This document shows positions 11,823 to 23,149 of a stretch of 64,000 bases of DNA, one piece after another. How positions within the stretch are numbered: position 1 is the first letter of the stretch; every line of letters begins with the position of its first letter. Both the position numbers and the translations under genes were made by a program. The notes under the pieces were generated by a model. The model made no database searches and was not told the DNA's origin. It saw only the letters and a list, made by a program, of their open reading frames with translations. Source of the DNA: Phlegmacium glaucopus (Eukaryota > Basidiomycota > Agaricomycetes > Agaricales > Cortinariaceae); contig MU130702.1 in NCBI GenBank assembly GCA_015039465.1, forward strand, positions 394,861 to 458,860, in the 5' to 3' direction.

Positions 11823-13769
11823 TTATCGCTTTCTCTTAGCAGTTGCAGCCAGTTCACGCGCCTTTCTCGCTCGCAACGGTACCGGAAAGGTATCACTGTC
11901 CTCATCCTCCTCGCCCTCTCTTATCCCGGAAGGTCTTTCCCCATGCCCTGCCACGTCGCTAACACTCACACCTCGAATTCCACTGGTATTAGGCCCAATG
12001 GTCCCCATCTCCTGCCCGGATCCCGATTCTTCTCCGTCACCGTCCTCCTCATCATCATACCCTCGAGCTTGTGCTTGTGCTATTGCTGCCGCAATCTCGG
12101 CACTAATACTGGCTACACGAACCTCCAAGGGTTCATCGGCGTCTTGGGGCGGTAACATCGAATTGCTGCCTGCTTGAAATAATGCTGAAATCGTCCTCAC
12201 TGACTCGGCGAGCTCATGCTCGTCATCGTCATCCGTAATTTTACGCTTCTTCCCTTTGAAATTATATTTTCTACATTCCAATGTTTAGCCAGTTTTTCCC
12301 GGCATCAGTAAATTTGGTACGTACATGTTTGGATCCGGCTCCCACGTAGGATCGTGAGTGCGCATGTGTGTCGTCAATGTTGTCCTACGGGTAAATGTTT
12401 TTTCACAGCTTGGATCTTCGCATTTATAAGGCCGTTTGCCGGTGTGGGTCCGCCGATGACGTGCCAGACTACTCGAATCACCAAACGTCTTGCCACATCC
12501 TGGATATTCGCAGCAGTGGGGCTTTTCACCAGTGTGCACACGAGAATGTACATGAAGAGCGGAGCGCTAAATAGCAAGAAGTGAATAGATACTAAAATTG
12601 AATGGAAAGGGAAGCACCTGAATGAAAGTCTTTCCACAACCACTGTGCGAACATACAAAAGGTCGTTCCCCGGTATGTATTCGCATGTGACGGGCAAGAT
12701 CGCTGCGTCGGGTAAATGATTTTTGACAGTGTTCTTCTTCACAAGTATGTATACTAGGTCCTTTATCTTTTCCCTGGTTCTTCCGGGACCGTTTGGTGGA
12801 CAAATCAACAGCTGGACCAGAAGTGGACGTTGAAGCGACAGGTTGAGTAGCACTAACACGGTTTGACGGTGCTAGGACGGGCAAAGGCGGTAGAGGGAGT
12901 GGTTGTGTTATGGATATCTCTGGCTGAACATGAGAAATAACTGGGGGCGAGTCAGGGGTCGACATGTCAGGAGCGTGAGCATGAGCATGCTCTGGCTCAA
13001 ACTGTGCAGAAAATTGATTTAGAATATCATTAATATCTGAAAATTCACTTGAGACAGTGGGAAGTTCATTCGACGTGACGGGGGTGTCACCCGTTGGTCG
13101 ATGGGGAGATGACGAAGGACACAGTCCACCTTCCGGGTAATCTTCCCTGTCACTACCATCCTCACGCTCTGAAAAGAAATAATCCGATCCTTCAGAGCCG
13201 CTTTTACCATCCCCTCGTCGCCTTTTTCTGGAATTGTTCTCGGAAGTTTCGCCGCCAGCAGTAAGGGAATGAAATGCTGGCGCGGTTCTGGTTGTCCGCT
13301 GTTCCTTTGACGGAATTGACTCGCGTTGGTGGCCTTCCGGTCTCGGATTTAAACCTTGAGCATGCACAGCGTGTAAAACGGCAGCAAGGCTGCTCAATCC
13401 AAGGCCAAGACCGGTAATATTTTCCGAATTCCCATCTAAACCGTCATTTGGCTCCCGTCCGAGACCTAGATTGGCTTGCCGCTGTTGAGCAGCAGCGCTA
13501 AGTAAAGCGGCTGAGGCTGCAGAGGCGTTCTGATTGAGAAGACTGGCGATTTCACGTTCAAGCATCTCAACCGAGTAAGAATCGGCTGTAGTGAGATGAT
13601 GAGACGAATGCTCTGAGACGGGGTAATTGTCATGAAGAGGTGATAACATTGTTGAATTAGGGACAAAGTGGGATTGAGTTGGTTCATCTGTCGACTCTGT
13701 GTCATCTTGTTCGCCATCGTCGTCGTGAACAACGTCTGAAAGGTTTAAGACGTGCTCCTCGTGATCCAT
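11823..13769 (-). CDS. C2H2 zinc-finger transcription factor (four tandem fingers)
   Basis: The start is [14 protein letters not shown] (ATG at 13767-13769); the frame is open upstream but this is the first plausible Met. The first two thirds are acidic and Ser/Gln/Ala-rich, typical of activation or disordered regions. Four consecutive C2H2 fingers follow. They start with [19 protein letters not shown], then [29 protein letters not shown] and [19 protein letters not shown], joined by canonical TGE/GKRP linkers (HTGERP, HTGEKP, HTGKRP). An intron at about 12566-12617 splits finger two. After the fingers come a basic patch (KGKKRKI) and an acidic tail ([13 protein letters not shown]) ending in [15 protein letters not shown]. 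It probably binds DNA in the nucleus; target genes are unknown. Its ATG is 87 bp from the divergent PMP3-like gene. Confidence 0.85.
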
Positions 13770-13856
13770 AGAAGATGAGGGTAAGTACTTAGGACAAAAC
13801 CAACCAAACAAACCTTGTTAACAATTTTGACTTGCCGCACAGCTTTTCCTCAAACG

Positions 13857-14852
13857 ATGTCCTCAGCGGCAGCCTATATTCCTTCAAAGATAGACCTGAC
13901 CCCAAAGCGACATCATGGTTATGCTGTATTACTCTTCATCTTGGGTACCCTCTTCCCACCTATAGGTAACTAACTAGCCCTTTCTTGATTCAAGTTTGTT
14001 CAATATGACTTCCCAGCTGTCGCCGCTAGATTTGGAATTGGGAAAGACTTTTGGCTCAATCTCTTACTTACCATCTGTGGATACATACCTGGTATGACGT
14101 TGATCTGATTCCCTTTGTTACTTAATTGCCTATCCAACCCTCGCATTCTAGGTCATGGCCATAACTTCTATATCCAGGTATTTCCTGTTTCCTTTTGATC
14201 ATTCTCATTGCTCGATCTTTCTCAGAATATAAGAAACAACAAGAATCATGCTCGAACACCCAAGTGGATCCAGCGCTATGGCTTGGTCGATACCTCCGAA
14301 ATCAAACGGAAGCAGCGCAAAAGTCAATGGGCCAATCGCTACAACGACCGCTTACCGCAGTCCACACACGAAGGTCAAGCGTACGAAGATGGCCAGGAAC
14401 ATGGATCCAGCGTCGATATTTCACTAGAAGATAGTAACGCCAAACAACGAAGACAACCCAATGGAGAACTTTGGCGTCCTGAAGATGAACAATTCTATAA
14501 CCCTGACAAATCATCCGCTCCATCATCCGGTAGATGGCATTATCCCGCAAACTTCGATGATGTAGAGCCCATAAGCACAGGCAAACGAGGGAAGAAGAAG
14601 AAGGAGAAGAAAGACAGATGGGAGAGGACGCAGGACGCCTACTCTATGACATCAGAGGGTGATTCGGGAAAGAAGAAGAAGAGGAGACGGAAATCAACAG
14701 ACGCTGCGAGCAGCGTTGCAACGCGGGATGAAGTTAATGAATTCCCTGAGGACCCCGAAGGCGGGTTATATGGCGAAGGACAGAAAGTGTCAGACGAACG
14801 ACAGAAGAATAAAACAACAACAGAGGAACAAGTTTTCAATCACCAATTTTGA
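13857..14852 (+). CDS. PMP3/UPF0057 membrane protein with long charged C-terminal tail
   Basis: The start is MSSAAAYIPSKIDL. The first hydrophobic segment (GYAVLLFILGTLFPPIAVAA) is split by an intron. It is followed by RFGIGKDFWLNLLLTICGYI and PGHGHNFYIQNIRNN, which is the PMP3 arrangement of two short transmembrane helices with the diagnostic DFWxNxLLTxxGYxPG. Three introns lie in this small domain. Classical PMP3 is about 55 residues and affects plasma-membrane potential and salt tolerance. Here the domain is followed by RTPKWIQRYGLVDTSEIKRK and about 180 residues of Lys/Glu/Ser-rich sequence (for example RGKKKKEKKDRWERT and KKKKRRRKSTD), presumably cytosolic. Stop at 14850-14852, though a further 3' exon is possible (see 14853-16381). 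Confidence 0.75.
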
Positions 14853-16381
14853 GGGACAAGGCTGGTTGACTATTTTTTTTCCTTGGAATTAGTATGTTAC
14901 CTATGTAATCGATCCAGGCAAAATACCTTCTTTTCAGTCTGAATCCAGATCCTTTATCATATCATTGAACTTTCAGATAACAATTGGCTCGTTCATTTGA
15001 AAGCCAAAGATTTTCAGATCCACCCTCTTACTTTTCCGCCAGGTCAACCTCGGAATTCAACTCGAAATTCCTATGCAAGAAGCAGAAGCCCAAATCTGTC
15101 AAACGATACCAGCGGCGAGTTCTGAATCTATGTTTAACTGCCCTCCAGAAAAGATATTCTCGATAGCATTGACATGACACCCTTCAAAATGGAGAATCTT
15201 CCCCCCATCTTCATTCCCTACGCTTTCGTCATGCCACTCGTTCTCCCTCGCGGCTACCCCATTACGATGACCGTGCTTCTCCAACTCAGTCCCCGATGCC
15301 GAATCACTGCCACATATTCACGTAAGCCGCACTGCGCATCCTGGGAGGTTTTACAGGCGCAATGAAGGCAGGTGAAATGGGGATTAGTACGTGGAACGCC
15401 CGAATCCCGTATTTTGGGCCACAAAGGTAATGCCCCGAACAATTTATGAATAATCTGCATTCATTTCAACAGAAATTACAAATGTCGACGTAATGCGTGA
15501 GCATATCGTCTTTTGTTAATTTAGGCCGTCGGAGCTGTGCTCCATGCAGACTTTGCAAGCTCTAAAATATGGGACTAGAATAGCAAGGCCTTGAATGCCT
15601 GTCTCCCTCCCCCTGTTGACGCCCTGGTAATTCCACCCCCCGCCCGACAAAGAAACGCCGTCTATGGGGGCGGGTCGAGATCCTGTGTTTTGTTGTCGAT
15701 GTACCTTGCCCCGGATGTCAAACCTCAGCGCTCAGCGTCAACGAAACCTCTCTGTCCTGTCTTTTGTAGCTATTTTTGTGCTCACAGTGGCATTCTATAT
15801 CATCCCCCCCCTTTTATATTCCATCCAGCATAAGAATGGTCCCCCCAAGAAAGCCTATGAATTGGGCACACTCTGACGTACTTTGCAGTTCAGTACTTTG
15901 CTGGGTTGATGTTGCAATCTTCGGTGTACTTTCTATCCTGACTACCCTATGAGAGAAATGGCCAAGGCAAAAGATTGTCACATTTCTACTCTAGAAATAT
16001 CATCAATCTGAATTACAACAGCATTCTCCGCAACAACACGATGTACGATAGCTAGAAGGTAGAAATTACTATTACTGAATTAAAATCAAATTCTTGGCCA
16101 AACTGGGTCAGCCTTGCGCAGCCCAGGTGATCACATTGCAAATCTGGAAATCCACAATTGCTGTCAAATTACAAATCTGACGAGTCGGAAATAGACTCGC
16201 CCGTATGATAGCAAGGGAACCTCATATACCTTAATACCGTGTGTACATACCCGACTCGAAGCATGAGGAGCATATGTTGGTATTCCAGGGTTTTCCCAGG
16301 ATGCTTCTGCAAGGCTTGCTCTGTGGCAATTGGAGTACCTCTGACTAGTTCTGTGCTTGACGAGTTGTCTTTCTGAACCAT
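14853..16381. other. Gene-poor gap with weak coding potential
   Basis: About 1.5 kb. Between about 14976 and 15340 all three plus frames are open for some distance and contain Ser/Pro-rich peptides, following a CAG acceptor-like site at 14976. This could be extra 3' exons of the PMP3-like gene or chance. A possible small membrane ORF lies at 15715-15876. The rest (15880-16380) shows nothing. Confidence 0.4.
15715..15876 (+). CDS. Possible small single-TM protein
   Basis: An ATG-started frame of 53 residues beginning MSNLSAQRQRN. A clear hydrophobic segment (LSFVAIFVLTVAFYIIPPLL) is followed by a short hydrophilic tail ending KKAYELGTL. The charge pattern (basic before, polar after) would fit a small tail or signal-anchored membrane protein. 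It sits alone on the plus strand between two larger plus-strand genes. I know no family for it, and an ORF this short can arise by chance. Confidence 0.3.
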   Translation: MSNLSAQRQRNLSVLSFVAIFVLTVAFYIIPPLLYSIQHKNGPPKKAYELGTL

Positions 16382-18762
16382 ATGCGGGCTCTACGCTTCC
16401 TTAACACCGTTTTTCTTTTTCTTGTGTCTGTGCACCTCTCAGCTTCCAGTGTTTTGGTCGACTTTCAGGTAGCGCAGCCGCCTCCAGTACCAAAGAACAC
16501 AAAGCAGTGTACAATTGAAATACTCCAGTGAGCTATTGCTATGATCATTCTTTCCAAGATAATAACCGGTCGACAATCCCCAGACGTGATTTTGCGTTTT
16601 CTTTTGGAAGGTACGAGTACTTTACGTGGACGTTTAAAATGGCGCAATTGACCACAAACTGTAACTTTCAGCGCAGAAGTCGTGGAATATACGTATGAAT
16701 CATGTCCTCAAATTCTATCTTGCCCTGTTATTTAAACTTCATCAAGGCCTCCAGTAGATTGCGGTCCTGTAGGTTCTTGGGCTGCCATCACACTTAATTT
16801 CACAGTCACCAGCAATGGGACTCAATTCGACCGCCTTGGAATATTTACATTCCAAAATGTAGAGAGTGAGTGAAATCCAGCTTTTTGCCCCAAGACAGCT
16901 ATTTAATGACTCTTTTTTTAACCATAGTATGGCGTACATCTACACCAGAACCGACACGTGGCGACGGTATCATCTGGACTTATATCAAGGATGTAACACG
17001 ATACATGCCTCTGTTTAATAAACAGGGCACTTTTATTCTCCAGCTCGATAATCTCATTCAACCCGGATTGGATGGGGTTTATTCAAGTAAGGCTTCCTCC
17101 GTTGACGAAAGAATACTGAAGTTCTAGCTGATGCATGCATCAACATCACTCCCGAATAGCGGTCTTGCATGCCACTTTTTACGCATCGTCTCCAAGTCAC
17201 CCTCCGGCAAAACAATCCGACCTTATTATTCCCATTTCGTCCCTCAGCAGTCAGACGGGCGGTGAAGTGTCGGTTCCCCCCACCTTCTCGGTATGTTTTA
17301 CCTCTTTTTGAGTTTCTGGGTATCATTCACGGTCATCTACGTAGTTGAATGTCACCTTCCCTAGGAATGCCGTGCAAATATACGCCGAGTTATATGCCTC
17401 AGGAAATGGAAATGAAGAGTTCTGGGTTCTCAGTTTCGCTTTGCAGATGTCGAGCCTTAGCTGATTGTTATTGGCTTGTAACAGTACTTTAATGCCGCGA
17501 ACGAATTCATTTCCCAGCTGCCTCCAGGAGCGGCACTCGGTCAAGGGCCATTCCGTGAGGTTCGGCTGCTAGTCGATGGAAAGGTAGCCGGAGTGGCATA
17601 TCCGTATGCAACGATATTCACAGGCGGGATACTCCCTACAGCTTGGAGGTAAGCCTCTAAAGTGGCTACCGTACGTTTCCCTACATTTAATTGGACCGAT
17701 AATTGCAGACCTATAACATCATATGGTGCCTTGGATTTGCCAACATACTTCTTGGACCTCACACCATTCGTCCCCATACTGACGGATGGAAATCTCCATA
17801 CCATCTCCTTGGATGTAGCCTCAGCAGAAGACGATCATACGATCCTCCAAAACTGGTTCCTGTCAGCTGCGCTGCAAGTATTTACTGATCCATCCTCCAA
17901 ACCTACAACCGGCAAGATGATCCAATACTCTGTCGACCCCTTTTCACAAACCACCACTGTGGGAAGTGTGGGTGGAAATGGAGATGTGAATGTAACTGTT
18001 TCTGCGACACGACGAGTTCATATTGAATCTACAATTATCAGCGGTAGCGGTGTGGTGAACAATGTTGTTTGGGTTCAAGATTTGCAGTATAAGAACATGC
18101 AGAGTTTTCTGAATAACGCATCTATTACAGTAGGTGAAATCCAGTGTCCATACATTCGGTTTCGTTAACGCGATTCCCATCCATTTAGAACATGCTACAA
18201 ACTACATCTGGCACAATGTTGTCGACGCATAATGGCGCTCCTGTTGTCTCTGATGACTTCTCCTTCCCGCTCGCCATCGATTTGTCACTTTTAGATCCTA
18301 ATGGAAGTAGCTGTAGGTTTTGATTCACTATGAGTGTTGATCCATCAATGACTTATTTTTTTGCGTCACTAGTCAAAGCTCTTTTCGATCACTCATACAA
18401 TCGTGACCTTTTGCCGTTGCCGGTCATGGTAAGGTCAAACATTCAGGAGCGCCAGGTAGCAAGTAAGCTCCTTGTTATTTTCATACCGAGCAGGCCTGAG
18501 GTTCTCCGTCTTAGGTGGTTTCTTCCTTGTGTCTCCAAATGGAAACACGGGAAATGGAACTAGCAACAACGCATTGGATTACTTCGATCAAGCGGGGAAT
18601 ACATATCATAGAGTGGTCGATGCAGCCTTGAACAAAATCACAACCGACAAGCAAAGTGGAAGCTTAGCACCGACAGGGCCACCGATAGTTTTGCCTCCGT
18701 TCATTGAGTTTGCAGGTGTTGCGCGACTGCCTGGTGGTCGTCAAATCAGAGTACAGATTTAA
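16382..18762 (+). CDS. Secreted PNGase A-like peptide:N-glycosidase
   Basis: Member of the peptide-N4-(N-acetyl-beta-glucosaminyl)asparagine amidase A family, which releases N-glycans from glycopeptides. The N-terminus MRALRFLNTVFLFLVSVHLSASS is a good signal peptide. Family blocks in order: VDCGPVGSWAAITLNFTVTS-like and FDRLGIFTFQNV (about 16755-16865), VWRTSTPEPT, WTYIKDVTRYMPLF, PREVRLLVDG-type FREVRLLVDGKVAGVAYPY (about 17550-17610), FTGGILPTAWR, PITSYGALDLPTYFLDLTPF, and DVASAEDDHTILQNWFLS (about 17810-17870). The C-terminal exon ends GGRQIRVQI, stop at 18760-18762. Eight or more introns interrupt it. It likely acts outside the cell or in the vacuole/secretory lumen. Its 3' end converges with C1-THF synthase, 114 bp apart. 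Confidence 0.85.
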
Positions 18763-18876
18763 TCCTTGTACTTCATAGAGGGAAGTTCAATGTTTTCATT
18801 CATTGGTCCCGAAGTTTCTTGCACCATATTTTATACAACGATTTGGCACTGAGATATACCCTACCTCTTGAATTTC

Positions 18877-21800
18877 TTAGAACAAGCCGACAACTCTACC
18901 TGTTGCAGGGTCAAGGCCAACCTCCCAGAATCCTAGTACGACATTAGAAAATGAAACACATTGCCAACTACGAGGATACTTACCAGGGCGTGTACCAAGA
19001 CCTGGCATGGTTTGCATGTCACCTAGAATTGGATAAAGGAATCCTGCACCAGCAGACAAGCGCACAGAGCGGATGGGTAAGGTGAAGCCTGGACAAGTGT
19101 TGTTAAATCCAATAAATTGCAATCCAGAAGAAAACCCTTTACCAGTTGGGACACCTTTGAGTTTTGGATCATGAGAAAAGGAATACTGAGTTTTAGCCAT
19201 GCAGACTTGGTTGTAGAACATGAGTGATTGTTCAACGAGATAATTGTTGATCGCTTACTGGGCAGATTACTGTAGCCCTGACGGGTGTAGGTTTCTACTT
19301 GTTGACGCGCGAGGTCACTGAGCTCGATGCCATCGGCGCCATAAATTTGTTTGCCAATGATACTAATCTTCTCCTCGATCGAGAGTTCAAGGTCATACAG
19401 GAATTTGAATTGTGAGGTTCCTTCGCAGATCTCGATAACAGCCTCAGCAAGAGCTCTCGCGCCTGCACCACCTTCTGCCCAATGGTTGCTGACGACGGCA
19501 GCATCGGCGCCGGCGTTCAATGCCTCCTCTCGGAGTAGCGCAAGTTCCGCGGGAGAATCAGACCTAATATATTCAGCCGATGGACATTGACGAACCGCTT
19601 CTGACTCACGCAAATTGGTTGATAGCGACGATGACCTTGATTCCGAACTTTCGCGAGTTCGCGATGTGCTTCTGCAGGTTCTTGCATCCTTCCTTCAACG
19701 TCACCAGATCTTCCTTGGTGTATGTGTCATGAAGTGGTTTGCCAGGTGTAACGTCAGGACCGCCACCATGCATTTTCAGAGCGCGAGTTGTTGCAACAAT
19801 GACAGTGGCATCAGGTTTGAGCCCGCTGACACGACATTTGATATTGCAGAACTTTTCCATGCCCATATCAGCTCCAAAACCGCCTTCGGTCAGAACATAT
19901 CCGATCCTATCTGATGGGTCACCCTCCTCTGTTCCAGCAAGTTTGAGCGCAACACGATCTGCAAGAATGGAGGAATTTCCATGTGCAATATTTGCAAAGG
20001 GGCCAGCATGTACGAACACGGGGGTTCCCTGTTTTACATGGAGGCATGAAGAAGAGGCTGGAAGGCTAAAGAGACAAACTTGCCTGTAGAGTCTGCATCA
20101 GATTCGGTTTGATGGCATCCTTTAGAAGGACAGCTAGAGCACCGGAAACACCGATGTCGTCAGCAGTGATAGCATCACCCTGTTTGCTCGTTGCAACGAC
20201 CATGGCGCCGAGACGTTTGGTCATATCCTCCAGACCTGTCGTCAGCGCGAGAATGGCCATACACTCGCTAGCAACGGCAATATCAAAACCAGCCGTCCGT
20301 TCATGTCCTTGCTCAGTTGAGGCTTGACCAATGGTAATCTTACGCAAAAAGCGATCATTTGTGTCCATTACCCGATTCCATGTGATCGTGTTGAGGTCAA
20401 CGTCTAGTCTAGCAAAACGCGTGACTTCCTCCGGTGTCAGTTCATTGGGGTTCGTCTTGTCGATGCCGAGTTTCTTGAGACGTTTTAACATAAGAGGCGC
20501 GAACTCTCGCTTTCCCTTTTTCGATGGTACTAGGCGGTTGTACAAAGCCTATTCAAACATTAAACTTGAATCGAAGATGGCTCCAAAATAGATATCACCT
20601 TATCTGTCTGCGTCGCTTCGTGGAATATCCGGGCGTCTAAAGCAGCGGCTATTCACGAAACACAACACATAAGAAGCTGGCAAAAGAGAATGGTACGGAA
20701 TAAATCTACCAAGTAGATTGTTAGCTGCAGATACAGCATGGATATCTCCAGTGAGGTGGAGATTAAACTAAAATAAGTTCAGCAAAGAAGTGTCTAGATT
20801 GGATTATAAGGTATTACGTACCTCGTCCATGGGAATAACTTGACTGTATCCTCCGCCTGCAGCTCCTCCTTTGATACCAAATGTTGGCCCTTGGCTAGGT
20901 TGACGCACACATGCGAACGCTGGTCGACCAAGTTCTGCGCCAAGCGCTTGTGCGAGCCCAATGGTTGTTGTGGACTTTCCCTCTCCTAGTGGAGTGGGAG
21001 TGATACTTAAAAAATATTTTCAGCCAAACGATAGTCTGATGGGAGTTAATTTCTTACCCAGAGACCACGATGTATTTTGCATCTCGACGGTAGTTAAGGC
21101 GGTCAAGGATGCTAAGATCCACCTTCGCTTTGTATTGGCCGTAACTTTCAAGTTCACTTGGGAGTATACCAAGCTCTTCAGCGAGCTCTACGATTGGCTT
21201 TGGAGTTTGTGCCATAGCTATGTCGATATCACTGGGAACTTTGGCAAGTAATTTCAAGGTCAATGGTTTGACCTTTCGGTTTCTTGCATGCTCCCACTGA
21301 CGCGTCGCAGCACGTAGAGTATTTTCCATAAGTACCGCAACTGTCATGGGTCCAACGCCTCCCGGAACTGGTGTAATGTGGGATGCAACCTCGGACGAAG
21401 CAGAGTATTCCACATCTCCTACAAGGCGTTTCCCAGATTTCTTGGTATCATCTTCGAAAACGTAGTGAGAAAAATCTCGCTGATTGGCGATCATTTGACT
21501 TACCTGGAACATAATTGATACCAACATCAATAACAACAGCCCCAGGTTTGATCCACGAGCCTTTCACGAACTCTGGACTTCCGATGGCAGCGACAACGAT
21601 GTCAGCCGCTTTGACCTGAGGACGAATACATCAGCCACAGTAATTGAATTGGTAAATGAAAGGAGGTACAATATCCGGGATGTTTTTTGATTTACTGTGA
21701 CACTGGGTAACGGTAGCATCCTCCTTTCTGAGCATAGACGCGACGGGGCTGCCCACAATATCACTTCGGCCCAGTACAACAGCATTGGAACCAGAGATGG

Positions 21801-22445
21801 GTACGCCAGTGGATTTCAAGAGACGGATGACTGCAGAAGGAGTGCATGGGGAAAACATAGGGTCGGATGCGCGCGACGAAAGGTGCCCGATGTTGTAAGC
21901 ATGGAATCTAGGTATATATAGGTTGGATGATATCTTCTTATCAGATGAGACTCACCCATCGACATCTTTCTCGGGGCTCACAGCTTCTGTTATGAGCCGT
22001 TCGCCTGCTGAAGTTACATGACTTCCTAGAGGAAGCTGTACAAGAATTCCACTGATGGTTTCATCTGCGTTCAAATTCTTCACGATCTGGATGATCTCCT
22101 CTACAGAGGACTCTTCGGGGATGGCGATGTGTCTAAATTTGACTCCGACTTCTTGAGCAGCCTTCGATTTCATACGTACATATACAGAAGAGTCGGGGCG
22201 TTCACCGGCTTGAACGATGGCTAATACAGGCTGGAAACGAGGAGATATAGCTTGGGTTGACTTGATTCGTTGAGCGACATCTTGGCGAATGGACCTGATA
22301 TATCGAGATCAATGAACCGTAGTGAATGTGATGAACGATGAACGTACAAAGCCAGTGCGGTGCCATCTATGACGCTGGCAGGAGGACTTGTATGAGAGGT
22401 CATTATGGAACGAAGATGAGTTCGGATGCGACCAACCACAAACAT
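18877..22445 (-). CDS. C1-tetrahydrofolate synthase (trifunctional)
   Basis: One polypeptide with methylene-THF dehydrogenase/methenyl-THF cyclohydrolase and 10-formyl-THF synthetase activities, supplying one-carbon units for purines, Met and formyl-Met-tRNA. N-terminal domain: the catalytic Lys motif [21 protein letters not shown] and SPEKDVDG. The Rossmann part ([19 protein letters not shown]) follows. The synthetase domain has the P-loop [12 protein letters not shown] (about 20985), then [48 protein letters not shown] and [17 protein letters not shown]. The C-terminus [20 protein letters not shown], then [10 protein letters not shown] joined to FWEVGL, ends at VVGLF. The full trifunctional length is present. 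Two in-frame ATGs (22445 and 22403) could give mitochondrial and cytosolic forms. Confidence 0.95.
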
Positions 22446-22670
22446 TTGGCTCTGTCCTTTTTATAAGATACTGTTTGCAGCAAAAGATGAACGTGCGAAT
22501 TTGATCAAAATGTGATCGTCTCATTTACCCTCAGCATTTTTACCACGAAAATCTTCTGGCAGCCTTGTGGCTACCACGAATTGATAACAGTCAGAATTCA
22601 CTGTGGCCCATCGAAAAATCCGTCGTGAAATGACCCACCCAAGAAGCAGGGTCTAGCATTTCAATTTTTT

Positions 22671-22913
22671 TGTCCGGGCAGGGGTGCAATTGCGATTCCT
22701 GTCCGGATTGCACCTAGATTCCCAGATTTTTCCAAAAAAAATGTCCGGATCGTTGAACTATTTTTCGGCATTCGTACGCTCGACAGACTTGTCCTAAAAT
22801 TCGTTCAGATAGGCAACTAACTTATCCCAATTTCCTCAAACTTGTCCGGCTTCCTCAAAATTTCGTCAAATCTTGTCCGGATTGATCCCAGCTGTCGGTC
22901 AAATCCTGGCCGG
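22671..22913. repeat. Irregular cluster of TGTCCGG motifs
   Basis: TGTCCGG occurs at 22671, 22700, 22742, 22843 and 22874, with a one-base variant TGGCCGG at 22907. Three copies are followed by ATT (TGTCCGGATT or TGGCCGGATT). The flanks often read TTCCTCAAA or AAATCTTG. The spacing is irregular (29-101 bp), so this is not a simple tandem array. Confidence 0.55.
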
Positions 22914-22924
22914 ATTCTGAGAAA

Positions 22925-23149
22925 ATATAAGCGGAGCAATCGAAAATTGAAGCACATCATTGTAATGACCCCTGTATGAGTGTCACGCGACCTCACACTC
23001 TCTCTCTTCCCTTTACTACATACACATAACCACCACCCCTTTCTCCTAATTACTTACTATAATTTACCTCTATGGCTTTATCTAAACAAAAGAATACGTC
23101 TAAATCAGGTACTGGATGTGCAAAACCCAATGCTCTGACCAGAATTTAG
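22925..23149 (+). pseudogene. Possible truncated gene or element with intact 5' leader
   Basis: A TATAAG box (22926) is followed by TGTAATGACCCC, a strongly pyrimidine-rich leader (CTCTCTCTCTTCCCTTT) and an ATG at 23072. The frame begins MALSKQKNTSKSGTG and stops after 25 codons at 23147-23149. The leader looks like a real fungal promoter and 5' UTR or the end of an LTR, but nothing downstream continues the frame. It may be a solo-LTR remnant or a transposon 5' end; no second copy lies in the window to prove it. Confidence 0.25.

Noticed and set aside
11742..12177. Two plus-strand frames of about 140 codons opposite the zinc-finger gene
   Set aside because: They are the antisense of the acidic C-terminal exon of the zinc-finger protein and show no independent protein features.
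18877..19613. Separate small gene at the 3' end of C1-THF synthase
   Set aside because: The frames join through ordinary introns to give the expected formyl-THF synthetase C-terminus ending [13 protein letters not shown].
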